64,000 nt of DNA from CBDDFV01 sp965227335 (GTDB lineage Bacteria; Planctomycetota; Phycisphaerae; Phycisphaerales; SM1A02), in contig CBDDFV010000001.1 in the NCBI GenBank assembly GCA_965227335.1, positions 1,550,001 to 1,614,000 on the forward strand, read 5' to 3'. The notes under the pieces were generated by a model, which was not told where the DNA came from, did no database searches, and was given only the letters and a program-made list of their open reading frames with translations. Of the stretch, positions 18,698-26,816 are shown in pieces. Both the position numbers and the translations under genes were made by a program. Numbering within the stretch: the stretch's first letter is position 1; every line of letters starts with the position of its first letter.

Positions 18698-20125
18698 ATG
18701 CAGTGGATCCCAATCGCCGTCGTGGCGTCGGAGTACGCGATCCGCATCGTGCTGACCGCGTTCATTCTCGTGCGTCGACGTCACACGCCGGAGGTGCGGT
18801 GGGCGTGGATCCTGCTGGTCGTGGCGTTGCCGGTGGTGAGCGTGGTGCTGTACGTCCTGCTCGGCGACAACACGCTCGGTCGGCGCCGCATCGAGCGACG
18901 CTCCCGCATCCAGGACGACTTTTCCGAGTGGGCGCAGGACGCGCACCGCACGCACGACGTCAACCCCGACTCTCTGCATCAGGACGAGCGGCAGATGGCG
19001 GCGCTCGCCGCCCGCACGTCCGGGGCCAAGGTCACGGCCGGCAACGCGGTTGAACTCATCGGCGAGCCGGAGACGTTCGTGCAGCGGCTGATCGACGACA
19101 TCGACGCCGCGCAGCAGTCGGTCGAACTCCTGTTCTTCATCATCGCTCCGGACGCGTGGGGGGAGCGGGTGGGCGAGGCGTTGATTCGCGCGGCGGAGCG
19201 GGGCGTGACCTGCCGCGTTCTTGCTGATGACGTGGGCTCCCGGCGGTTCCTTCGGTCTCCGCTTGTCCGACGTCTCCGTCTCGCCGGCGTTCGCGTCAGG
19301 GGCGCGTTGCCGGCCAATCTCATCCGGCGCCGCTTCGAACGCATCGACATCCGCAACCATCGCAAGATCGTGCTCATTGACGGCGCGATCGGCTACACCG
19401 GGAGCTTCAACCTCATCGCGCCGGATCCGAAGGGTCGGGGCGGCGCGTATGTCGACGCCATGGCCCGGCTTCGGGGTCCCGCCGTCATCGATCTCCAGGC
19501 GATCTTCTGGGAGGACTGGCGGCTCGAGACGGACGACCCCTGGGACGAAGTGGTCCATCCCGTCGACGGCGATCCGCGCGACGACGGCGTCAACGCCCAG
19601 ATCGTTCCCACCGGACCGCAGTCGTTCAACGACGCGATGAAGTGGCTGCTCCAGTCCGCCCTGCACACCGCCGACGATGAGGTCGTTCTGACGTCTCCGT
19701 ACTTCATCCCCGATCCCGCCACGATGTCGGCGCTGATCGGAGCGAGTCTGCGCGGCGTCCAGGCGTCGGTCATCGTGCCGGCGAAGTCGGATTCACGCAT
19801 CGTCGATCTCGCCGCCCGTTCGTTCTACCGCCGACTGCTCGAACATGACATCCGGGTCTTCCTCTACGAGGGGGGCATGCTGCACACGAAGACGCTGGCG
19901 GTGGACGGTCATGTCGCCCTGATCGGCACGGCGAACTTCGACCGTCGCAGCTTCGAAATCAACTTCGAAGTCAGCCTGCTCGCGTACGACCGGCGTCTGG
20001 CCGCGGATCTGCGTCGGCTGCAGGACGCGTACATCAAGCAGTCGCGCGAGTTGACCGCGCACGATCCGCCGTGGCCGGTTCGCCTCTTCGAGAACCTCGT
20101 GGGGCTGTTCAGCCCGCTCATGTAG
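18698..20125 (+). CDS. cls: Cardiolipin synthase (phospholipase D family)
   Basis: The enzyme condenses phosphatidylglycerol into cardiolipin at the inner membrane. The 475-residue protein has two N-terminal membrane helices (residues about 5-25 and 35-55) and two PLD catalytic motifs: HRKIVLID near residue 219 and HTKTLAVD near residue 395. Both are complete HxKxxxxD sequences, and the second is followed by the typical GTANFDRRSFEINFEV. The length and membrane arrangement match ClsA-type synthases. The start is supported by a GAGGTGA site 8 bases upstream. Confidence 0.92.
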   Translation: MQWIPIAVVASEYAIRIVLTAFILVRRRHTPEVRWAWILLVVALPVVSVVLYVLLGDNTLGRRRIERRSRIQDDFSEWAQDAHRTHDVNPDSLHQDERQMAALAARTSGAKVTAGNAVELIGEPETFVQRLIDDIDAAQQSVELLFFIIAPDAWGERVGEALIRAAERGVTCRVLADDVGSRRFLRSPLVRRLRLAGVRVRGALPANLIRRRFERIDIRNHRKIVLIDGAIGYTGSFNLIAPDPKGRGGAYVDAMARLRGPAVIDLQAIFWEDWRLETDDPWDEVVHPVDGDPRDDGVNAQIVPTGPQSFNDAMKWLLQSALHTADDEVVLTSPYFIPDPATMSALIGASLRGVQASVIVPAKSDSRIVDLAARSFYRRLLEHDIRVFLYEGGMLHTKTLAVDGHVALIGTANFDRRSFEINFEVSLLAYDRRLAADLRRLQDAYIKQSRELTAHDPPWPVRLFENLVGLFSPLM

Positions 20126-20140
20126 CGGGTGGGTTTCTGG

Positions 20141-20146
20141 TATCCT
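20141..20146 (+). promoter_or_regulatory. Candidate -10 box (TATCCT) for the CII-like gene
   Basis: The context GGTATCCTGCCC resembles the other -10 boxes in this window. Here the ATG is 26 bases downstream and a GGAG element lies at 20164-20167, so this transcript would have a short leader. Confidence 0.35.
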
Positions 20147-20172
20147 GCCCCGTCGCAGATCCCGGAGTCGTG

Positions 20173-20604
20173 ATGTCCACCGAAGTCCCGTACGATCCCC
20201 TGAAGGAAGAGGCGGTCCGCCAGTTCGCGGCCCTTGTCGAGAGCGTCGGCGTGAAGCGTTTTGCCCAGTCGATGGGCCTGTCGACCCGGCAGATCAACCG
20301 CATCCTCTCCGGCGTCCAGCCGAATCCGGTCGAGCGACTCATCCGCGCGTTGCAGAGCGCTGAACCCGAAGTCGGCGATCGCGTGCTCGATCACGTCTGC
20401 CAGGAAATGGGCGGACACTTCGTTCGGCACGAGTCGATCTCGGAAGCGTCGGTCAACGCGGTCAAGGAGTGCGCCGAGGCGATCGCGGCCATCAGCGACG
20501 GCCACATCACCGATCTCGACGTGCGTGAAGTTCGCGAGGCGGTCAGCGCGCTCACGGGCCTGCTCCTGTCGATTCGCAACAGTCGGGCCGGCGGTGACGG
20601 CTGA
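20173..20604 (+). CDS. CII-like helix-turn-helix DNA-binding protein
   Basis: The 143-residue protein has an N-terminal helix-turn-helix (residues about 20-45: GVKRFAQSMGLSTRQINRIL) followed by helices of the phage regulatory CII type, including VGDRVLDHVCQEMGGHFVRH. The C-terminal helices have regularly spaced Ala and Leu and may mediate multimerisation. Similar proteins are found as ordinary chromosomal genes in planctomycetes. The ATG at 20173 follows a GGAG. The gene overlaps the methyltransferase start by 11 bases, so the pair is probably translated together. The target is unknown. Confidence 0.65.
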   Translation: MSTEVPYDPLKEEAVRQFAALVESVGVKRFAQSMGLSTRQINRILSGVQPNPVERLIRALQSAEPEVGDRVLDHVCQEMGGHFVRHESISEASVNAVKECAEAIAAISDGHITDLDVREVREAVSALTGLLLSIRNSRAGGDG

Positions 20605-21370
20605 GGTCGCTCCGTCCCGCGTCACGTGCGCGGACGGCGTCGAGTGGCTCGCGTCGCTGTCGCCCGCGTCCGTGGATCTCATCTACATCGATCCGCCGTT
20701 CAATACGGGGCGCACCCAGCAGGGGCGGTCCGGGACCTACGACGATGCGTGGGATTCTGCGGACGCGTATCTCGCGTTCGTGCGCGGGCTGGCGGCGTCG
20801 GCGCACGCGGCGTTGAAGCCGACGGGATCAATGCTGCTGCATGTCGACTGGCGCACGATGCACCACTGTCGTCTGGTGCTGGACGATGTGTTCGGCGCCG
20901 ACCGCTTCGTGAATCATCTCGTGTGGTCGTACGGGCTCGGGGGGTCGTCGCCTCGTCGATTCGCGCGGAAGCATGACGACATTCTCTTCTACGGACGCAC
21001 CGACGAGTACTGGTTCGATCCGCCCCGCGTGCCGGCGACGAGTCGTCGGATGCAGGGGGAGATGAAGAAGGCGACGGACGTGCTGGACATTCCCGCCGTC
21101 AACAACATGGCGCACGAACGCACCGGGTATCCCACGCAGAAACCGCTGGCGTTGCTCACGCTGCTGGTGAAAGCGTGCTGTCCGGCGGGAGGGCTGGTGG
21201 CGGACCCGTGCTGCGGGAGCGGCACGACGCTCGCCGCCGCGCTGACGTCGGGACGGCGGGCGCTCGGGGCCGACAGCAACCCGGAGGCGGTCGCCCTGAC
21301 CCGCGGGCGGCTGGCCTCGATTGCGGGCGAAGAAAACGCCCTCCCGCGCGACGCGGAAGGGCGTGGATGA
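20594..21370 (+). CDS. Orphan site-specific DNA methyltransferase (N6-adenine or N4-cytosine, beta type)
   Basis: The 258-residue enzyme has the catalytic motif DPPF at residues 33-36, before the AdoMet-binding motif ADPCCGSGTT at 203-212. This order defines beta-class amino-methyltransferases. The helper motif GYPTQKP is at 178-184. No restriction endonuclease is nearby. The DPPF form allows either N6-adenine or N4-cytosine methylation. The start is the GTG at 20594, the first candidate in frame overlapping the upstream gene; a longer frame would run through the whole CII-like gene. Its last codons also form the hairpin of the rpoD terminator on the other strand. Confidence 0.85.
   Translation: MTAEVAPSRVTCADGVEWLASLSPASVDLIYIDPPFNTGRTQQGRSGTYDDAWDSADAYLAFVRGLAASAHAALKPTGSMLLHVDWRTMHHCRLVLDDVFGADRFVNHLVWSYGLGGSSPRRFARKHDDILFYGRTDEYWFDPPRVPATSRRMQGEMKKATDVLDIPAVNNMAHERTGYPTQKPLALLTLLVKACCPAGGLVADPCCGSGTTLAAALTSGRRALGADSNPEAVALTRGRLASIAGEENALPRDAEGRG
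21329..21363 (-). terminator. Intrinsic terminator of the dnaG-rpoD transcript
   Basis: A 12-base-pair stem with one mismatch (arms 21337-21348 and 21352-21363, loop CGA) is followed on the minus strand by TTTTCTTC at 21329-21336. It lies 37 bases past the rpoD stop. The hairpin is inside the 3' end of the convergent methyltransferase gene. Confidence 0.75.
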
Positions 21371-21399
21371 GATCAGGTTCGAGTCCGGCGTGACCGGGC

Positions 21400-23238
21400 T
21401 CAGTTCTCTTCGTTCGATCCGGCGAGGAAGCCGGAGAGCCGGCGGCGACGGACGGGGTGCTGCAGCTTGCGGATCGCCTTCGACTCGACCTGACGAACGC
21501 GTTCGCGGGTGACCTTGAAGATGCGGCCGACCTCTTCGAGCGTGTAGGTGTAGCCGTCGCCGATGCCGTAGCGGAGCTTGAGGATCTCGCGTTCACGATA
21601 GGTCAGCGTCTTGAGGACGTCGTTGATCCGCTGCCGGAGCATCTCGCTGGTGGCGGTCTGGTCGGGGGCTTCCTGACGTTCGTCCTCGATGAAGTCGCCG
21701 AAGTGCGAGTCCTCCGATTCGCCGACCGGGCGGTCGAGGCTGATCGGGTGACGCGAGATCTTCATCACGCGTCGGACTTCGTCGACCGACATCTTCGCCT
21801 TCTTCGCGATCTCCTCGATGGTGGGCTCGCGTCCGAACTCCTGGAGCAGGTGCTTCTGGATCGTGCGGAGCTTCGACATCGTCTCGATCATGTGAACCGG
21901 CACACGGATCGTGCGGGCGTGATCGGCGATGGCCCGCGTGATCGCCTGGCGGATCCACCACGTGGCGTACGTGGAGAACTTGTAGCCGCGCTTGTATTCG
22001 TACTTGTCGACCGCCCGCATAAGGCCGGTGTTGCCTTCCTGGATGATGTCGAGGAAGGGGAGGCCGCGGTTGCGGTACTTCTTCGCGATCGAGACCACGA
22101 GGCGGAGGTTGCCGCCCGAGAGATCTCGTTTCGCCTGTTCGTACTCGTCGAAGACCCGTTCGATGTCGCCGACGCGTTCGAAGAGCTGCTCGGGGTTCTC
22201 CAGCACGAGGCTCTGGAGACCTTCGAGTTCCTCCTCCATGACGTAGACGTCTTCCGGGTCGTACCGGTTCGGGTACTTCTCCGCCCGATCGAGATCCCGC
22301 TGGAGCTGACGGATCTTGCGGTTCACGGACTGGAGCTTGCGCATCAGCGGCTGGATGCGTCCGGTGCGGAGGCAGCATTCCTCGAGCAGGGTCGAGATCT
22401 TGCGTCGACGGCTGTTCATCTCGTCGACGATCGAGTCCGCCGCGCCGTCGCTGACGTCGCCCTGGAGACGCTCCCACGCCTCGGTGTTCTGGGCGAGCAG
22501 GCGGCGGATCGTCTGCAGGTTGACGGGGATCCGCGAGGCGACCTTCTCCTTGGCGTTCTCCTCCGCCGTCGAGATTCGCATCGTGCGATCGAAGGGCAGC
22601 TGCCCCTCATGGACCTGCTGGAGGATCTCGACCGCCTGCGCCGCCGCGAAGTCGGATTCGAGCACCTTGCGCCGGAAGATCATCCGGGTGGTCTCGATCT
22701 TCTTGGCGAGCCGAATCTCCTCTTCCCGCGTGAGCAGCGGGATGGTGCCCATCTGGGTGAGGTACATCCGGATCGGATCGTCGATGCGCTTCGACCCGTT
22801 GTCGAACGCCTCGTCCATGACGGCCTGGGCGTCGCCCTCGTCGTCGCTGTTGCTGTTGTTGTTCTTGCCGGCGTCCTTGTTGTCGTCGTCCAGCTCGTCG
22901 AGCGGATCGTCGGCGACGACGATTTCCTCTTCTTCTTCAAGCCGGATGCGGGGCGTCGACGCGTCCTTCTTGTGTTCGTCGCGCTTGAACTTGAGTTCGG
23001 TCTGCAGCGGCGCGTCGAAGGTCTTGAGACCCTTGCGGCCGACTTCCTTGTAGTCGACCACGCGGATGTCGAGTTCGCGCAGGAGTACGAACAGCTCGTC
23101 CAGACGGATGGGATCAACCATCTCGTCCGGCAGCGTCGTGTTCAGTTCCTCGTAACACAACCACCCGCGGGTCCTGGCCACTTCGACCAGGTCACGGAGC
23201 ACCGGGTGACGTTCGAGATCGGGAAGAGCTACGTTCAC
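21400..23238 (-). CDS. rpoD: Primary RNA polymerase sigma factor (sigma-70)
   Basis: The 612-residue protein has a region 1.1-like N-terminus (LCYEELNTTLPDEMVDPIRL) and an acidic Asp/Asn-rich linker near residues 110-140. Region 1.2 has DPIRMYLTQMGTIPLLTREE and region 2 has NLRLVVSIAKKYRNRG and RGYKFSTYATWWIRQAI. Regions 3 and 4 end with the helix-turn-helix TLEEVGRIFKVTRERVRQVE. The region 2.4 and 4.2 residues are as in housekeeping sigma factors that read TATAAT and TTGACA, which fits the promoters called here. It lies 104 bases downstream of dnaG and ends at an intrinsic terminator. Confidence 0.97.
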   Translation of the reverse strand: MNVALPDLERHPVLRDLVEVARTRGWLCYEELNTTLPDEMVDPIRLDELFVLLRELDIRVVDYKEVGRKGLKTFDAPLQTELKFKRDEHKKDASTPRIRLEEEEEIVVADDPLDELDDDNKDAGKNNNSNSDDEGDAQAVMDEAFDNGSKRIDDPIRMYLTQMGTIPLLTREEEIRLAKKIETTRMIFRRKVLESDFAAAQAVEILQQVHEGQLPFDRTMRISTAEENAKEKVASRIPVNLQTIRRLLAQNTEAWERLQGDVSDGAADSIVDEMNSRRRKISTLLEECCLRTGRIQPLMRKLQSVNRKIRQLQRDLDRAEKYPNRYDPEDVYVMEEELEGLQSLVLENPEQLFERVGDIERVFDEYEQAKRDLSGGNLRLVVSIAKKYRNRGLPFLDIIQEGNTGLMRAVDKYEYKRGYKFSTYATWWIRQAITRAIADHARTIRVPVHMIETMSKLRTIQKHLLQEFGREPTIEEIAKKAKMSVDEVRRVMKISRHPISLDRPVGESEDSHFGDFIEDERQEAPDQTATSEMLRQRINDVLKTLTYREREILKLRYGIGDGYTYTLEEVGRIFKVTRERVRQVESKAIRKLQHPVRRRRLSGFLAGSNEEN

Positions 23239-23342
23239 GATGACCTCGCTGGAATCAATCAGATCTGGGAGATGAACGGGAGAAGCAACGGAAGGGGGAA
23301 ACGTTCGTCACGCCGCGCGGCGGGACGATCGGTCAGGCGCCG

Positions 23343-25364
23343 TCAGCCGGGGGGCCTCGGGTCGCCGGGAGCATTCGGTGAGCCGGACGCCGTCGTCCGC
23401 AGTCCGCGGGCCAGGCCCGACGGGTTGTAGCCGTGACGTCGACGCTGTTCGATGATGTCCGCGAGCGAGGGCGCCGGCGTGGTCGACGCGCCGTCCGCGT
23501 CGCCGCGACGGTATTCCTGCACGCTGGCTTCGAACGCGGCCCGGTCCGCGAGCCGCATCATCGCGGCGCTGGCGTCCCGCAGGGCCATCGCGGCCTCCTG
23601 GCGGGAATCGCCGAAACGACGTTGGCAGGACAGGCACAGATCGAGCGCGTCCGCCGCGAGGGCGGGATCATCCGCCACCGCATCCGCGACCTGCTGGACG
23701 CCGACCGACACGCCGTTCACGAGGGACGGCGTGAGGACGTCGAGGAGGCGGCGCAGGCCGGGATCGGCGAACGACGAGGCGGGATGTCGGGCGAGCAGAT
23801 CGCCGCCCGCCGCCGCGCCCTCGCGTCCGTCCCAATCCGCGTCCGCGACCAGCTCGTCATCGAGCAGGCCGCCGTCGTAGATCAGCAGCCCGACGAACTC
23901 ACGCTCCGCCGCCCGCCGATTGCGGTCGAGCGGCGACAGCGGCGCGGCGGGCTTCGTTTCGAGCAGCGACGGCGACGTCGGTTCGGGCGTTCCGGGGCGC
24001 GATGTCGTCGCGACGCGGGCCGGCCGACGAGCCGCGCGGATCATCCGGTCGATCTCGTTCTCGCCGACGCCGAGCCGGTGGGCGATCTCCGCGGTGAGCA
24101 TGCGGCGTCGCACGCCTTCCACCGCCCCGAACCCGAGGTCGGCCAGCTCCCCGAGGAACGCTTCGAGCCGGCGGGCGCGAGCGGTCGGGCTCGCGGCGGC
24201 GTCGAGTTCGCGTCGGAACTGTCCGATCTTGTACGTCATCGCATCGGTCGCGTTGGCGATGTGCGTCTGGAGCGATTCGACGCCGCCCTCGCGCCGCAGG
24301 AGGTCGTCCGGGTCGAGATTGTCCGGCAGGATGCAGATGGCGACGTCGATCGGCTCGGCGAAGAACACCTCGACCGCGCGATCGGCGGCGCGCTGGCCCG
24401 CCGCGTCGCCGTCGAAGAGCAGCACGACCCGATCGCACAGTCGCTTCAGAACGCTCGCGTGTTCGCGGGTCAGCGCGGTGCCGAGCGTGCCCACGACGTT
24501 CGTCAGGCCCGCCTGATGGCAGCTGATGACATCGGTGTAGCCTTCGGTGATCACGGTCTCGCGGCGGTCCATGATCGACCGCTTGGCGAGATGCAGCCCG
24601 TACAGCGTCTTCGACTTGTGGAAGATCGCGGACTCGGGACTGTTGAGGTACTTCGGTTCATCCTCCGGATCGATCCGCCGCGCCCCGAACGCCACGATGT
24701 TGCCCATGGCGTCGGTGATGGGGAACATGAGTCGGTTGCGGAAGCCGTCGAACGAGCCGTCGCCGCTGGTGCGACGCTTGATCAGGCCGGCGGCTTCGAA
24801 CGGAGCGAGGGCGACCTTCCGTCGCGTCAGCGCTTCGAGCAGTCCGTCCCAGCGATCGGGGGCGAGACCCAGACCGAACGCCGAGGCGATCTCCGGCGTG
24901 ACGCCGCGCTCCGCGATCAGCGGATGGAGGTCGGCGCCGTCGGGCGTGGTCGTCTTCAGCACGTGCTGGAAGAACCTGGCGGCGAGGGCGTGGGCCTCCC
25001 GCAGTCGGGCCGGGCTCGTCGCTTCATCTTCCTTCGTCCGTCGGCGGGGCTGGTCCGAGAGCGTCACGCCCGCGAACTCCGCCAGGTGGCGGAGGGCCTC
25101 GGGGAACGTCATCTGGTGATAGTCCATGACGAACTTGAACGCGTCGCCCGCGGCGCCGCACGCGTGACACTTGTAAAAGGCGTGGCCCTTGTGGGTGACC
25201 ACCGCGAACGATGGACGCGAGTCATCGTGGAACGGACACAGACCGACATGCTCGCGTCCCTTCGGCGTCAGGCGGACCTGCTGTCCGACCAGTTGCACCA
25301 GGTCCACGGCGTCGCGGACGCGATCTCGATCTGTGTTGCCGTCGCCGACGTACACCAAGTCCAT
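23343..25364 (-). CDS. dnaG: DNA primase
   Basis: DnaG makes RNA primers at the replication fork. The 673-residue protein has an N-terminal CHC2 zinc-binding domain (CPFH, then CHAC about 20 residues later), the catalytic core with FGARR and PKYLNSPES, and a TOPRIM motif VITEGYTDVISCHQAG followed by the acidic FDGDAAGQRA. The C-terminal helicase-binding region is divergent. The ATG at 25364 was chosen because family members begin about 35 residues before CPFH; the frame continues 189 bases further upstream with low-complexity Arg-rich sequence. It forms a dnaG-rpoD unit as in the classical macromolecular-synthesis operon, but without rpsU in front. Confidence 0.95.
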   Translation of the reverse strand: MDLVYVGDGNTDRDRVRDAVDLVQLVGQQVRLTPKGREHVGLCPFHDDSRPSFAVVTHKGHAFYKCHACGAAGDAFKFVMDYHQMTFPEALRHLAEFAGVTLSDQPRRRTKEDEATSPARLREAHALAARFFQHVLKTTTPDGADLHPLIAERGVTPEIASAFGLGLAPDRWDGLLEALTRRKVALAPFEAAGLIKRRTSGDGSFDGFRNRLMFPITDAMGNIVAFGARRIDPEDEPKYLNSPESAIFHKSKTLYGLHLAKRSIMDRRETVITEGYTDVISCHQAGLTNVVGTLGTALTREHASVLKRLCDRVVLLFDGDAAGQRAADRAVEVFFAEPIDVAICILPDNLDPDDLLRREGGVESLQTHIANATDAMTYKIGQFRRELDAAASPTARARRLEAFLGELADLGFGAVEGVRRRMLTAEIAHRLGVGENEIDRMIRAARRPARVATTSRPGTPEPTSPSLLETKPAAPLSPLDRNRRAAEREFVGLLIYDGGLLDDELVADADWDGREGAAAGGDLLARHPASSFADPGLRRLLDVLTPSLVNGVSVGVQQVADAVADDPALAADALDLCLSCQRRFGDSRQEAAMALRDASAAMMRLADRAAFEASVQEYRRGDADGASTTPAPSLADIIEQRRRHGYNPSGLARGLRTTASGSPNAPGDPRPPG

Positions 25365-26327
25365 TTCCTCTGGGCCTGCCGACGCTCCATCCGGGAAGCG
25401 TCGTCGTCTCTCAGGCCGGGGGGTCGCTCTCGAGGAAGGGCGATCCCGCGGTGAGTCGTAGTACCGAGCGCGGCGACGTGGGGTCTGCTTCTCGTCTCGC
25501 CGGCTCGAAGATCGTTCGGTCCGCCGCGCCTTTCCATTCGCGGCGACATTCAAGGCTCGGTTCTGCGCTCAGTCGCTCGCCGTCTTCGCACCATGCGCAC
25601 GACGGCGACCCGTCCGGGTCCGCTGACCTTGCTCAGACTGGCTCACTGATCGTCGGTTCCGAATCCGTCACGAGTGATAAGAGGCTGATGACGGATGTCG
25701 TTCCAGATCCTGTTCAGAAGTTCTCGACGTCGGCAGTGACGTCGCGACAACGGAAGACATCGGCGGGTCGTCAGCGGGGCTCGCCGGATGCACTCCGACG
25801 CCGGGCGCTTCTCTCACGAGGGAGACCCACCCTGACCGGTGCATGCTGCACAGCCTTGACGACCACCACGGAACTCGATCAGCTCGACATCACGCGGAGT
25901 AATGGTTGGGATCCGTGCGTCCCCTGATCGCCGCGACGGGCGTCTGCAGGCGGACTTTCGTGGACGGATGTCCCCTCGATCCTGCGTGTGACCGAACCAT
26001 GAGAACGGTACGCTGCCTTTGGCCACGGTCAAACGGAGTTTTCACATTTTGACAAAGAAGGAGGGGGTCTGATCGGGTTTTTCGGGCGATCAGCGGGGGT
26101 CCCGGCCCGTCCGGCCTGCGACGACGACCGAATTCATCGGCGTGAGGCAACGCCTCGTCGCACTCGCAGGCGGCGCCCCGTACGTCCGGGAACCTGCGGC
26201 GAGCCTCATGGCGCCCCGAGCGCGGCCGACCCGATCCGACAAGCATGGCGACAGACAACGCCGCCCCGTCCGGAGGAACGGGGCGGCGATCAGTGCGTTC
26301 TCAGTTCAGAGGCCGGCGACCGGGCGT
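25365..26327 (-). other. Long region without a convincing gene, upstream of dnaG
   Basis: About 960 bases separate dnaG from the convergent-side end of rpmB. No frame here has recognisable protein sequence, and base composition is less GC-biased than in the flanking genes. Two features are visible. One is a minus-strand TTGACC (26027-26032) with TACCGT 16 bases later (26005-26010), a possible distal dnaG promoter. The other is an inverted repeat, CTGATCG at 26069-26075 and CGATCAG at 26087-26093 with an 11-base loop. No tRNA, RNase P, SRP or tmRNA signature was recognised. Confidence 0.5.
26250..26288 (-). terminator. Terminator of rpmB
   Basis: A perfect 11-base-pair stem (arms 26259-26269 and 26278-26288, CGCCGCCCCGT and its complement, 8-base loop) is followed on the minus strand by TTGTCTGT. 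It begins about 40 bases after the rpmB stop. The stem is strong and the T-tract is imperfect. Confidence 0.65.
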
Positions 26328-26594
26328 TCAGTCGTTCTGGGCGCGGGTGTACGCGTACTTCCGCTTCAGCGGCTTCACGACCAGGCCGTTCTTGATCGCC
26401 CGCGTCGAGACCTTGATCCGTTGCGGCGTCCCGTCCACCACCGCACTCACCGTCTGCAGATTCGGCTTGAATGAGCGCCGGGTGCAGGAGGTGACCTTCT
26501 TACCAATCCCGCCGAGGTACTTGGCGCGGCCGCGGTAACGGACGCGATTTCCCTTGGTCGTGCGGGCGCCGGTGAAATGGCAGACGCGAGGCAT
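26328..26594 (-). CDS. rpmB: 50S ribosomal protein L28
   Basis: L28 is a late-assembling large-subunit protein. The 88-residue protein starts MPRVCHFTGARTTKGNRVRY, has the conserved RRSFKPNLQTV near residues 39-49, and continues with STRAIKNGLVVKPLKRKY. It has one Cys and no full zinc-ribbon set, so it is the zinc-independent form. The start has an AGGAAGGA site. The gene has its own sigma-70 promoter at 26655-26682 and its own terminator, so it appears monocistronic. Confidence 0.96.
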   Translation of the reverse strand: MPRVCHFTGARTTKGNRVRYRGRAKYLGGIGKKVTSCTRRSFKPNLQTVSAVVDGTPQRIKVSTRAIKNGLVVKPLKRKYAYTRAQND

Positions 26595-26654
26595 GGTGCG
26601 GTCCTTCCTGAATCAACACGCCGGCTCGGGCCGACGCCATGGATCGAGCCACGC

Positions 26655-26682
26655 AGTATAGCCGCGCCGATTCGGCCTGCAA
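26655..26682 (-). promoter_or_regulatory. Sigma-70 promoter of rpmB
   Basis: On the minus strand, TTGCAG (26682-26677) is followed after 16 bases by TATACT (26660-26655). Transcription should begin near 26648, giving a leader of about 54 bases that includes the rpmB ribosome site. This is the best-matched promoter in the window. Confidence 0.7.
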
Positions 26683-26713
26683 CCCCGCCCGGGCCGGATC
26701 CTTCGCCGAACCC

Positions 26714-26791
26714 GCTCGACTGGTTTCACCGCTCCGCATCGACTGGCCAGCCGCCCACTCGCTTCCTGCACGTTGCGGCCAATTCATCGGC
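26714..26791 (-). repeat. Dispersed intergenic repeat, copy B
   Basis: Read on the minus strand, about 78 bases beginning CCGATGAATTGGCCGC match the copy at 34085-34163 at roughly 84% identity by hand count. The copy starts 26 bases after the stop of the small exported-protein gene and ends upstream of the rpmB promoter. Both copies lie between the stop of one gene and the promoter of the next co-directional gene. Confidence 0.75.
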
Positions 26792-26816
26792 CGCGACGCC
26801 GTTGGCCGGGGTTTCT

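Noticed and set aside
20173..21370. Possible prophage remnant (CII-like gene plus DNA methyltransferase)
   Set aside because: There are no integrase, structural or lysis genes and no att-like repeats. The flanks are cardiolipin synthase and rpoD, and GC content is unchanged.
21377..21387. GGTTCGAGTCC, like the T-loop of a tRNA
   Set aside because: No acceptor stem, anticodon arm or CCA-like end can be built around it.
25211..25927. Plus-strand frame of 238 codons in the gap upstream of dnaG
   Set aside because: It starts inside dnaG, its composition is Ser/Arg-rich without motifs, and it has no ribosome site.
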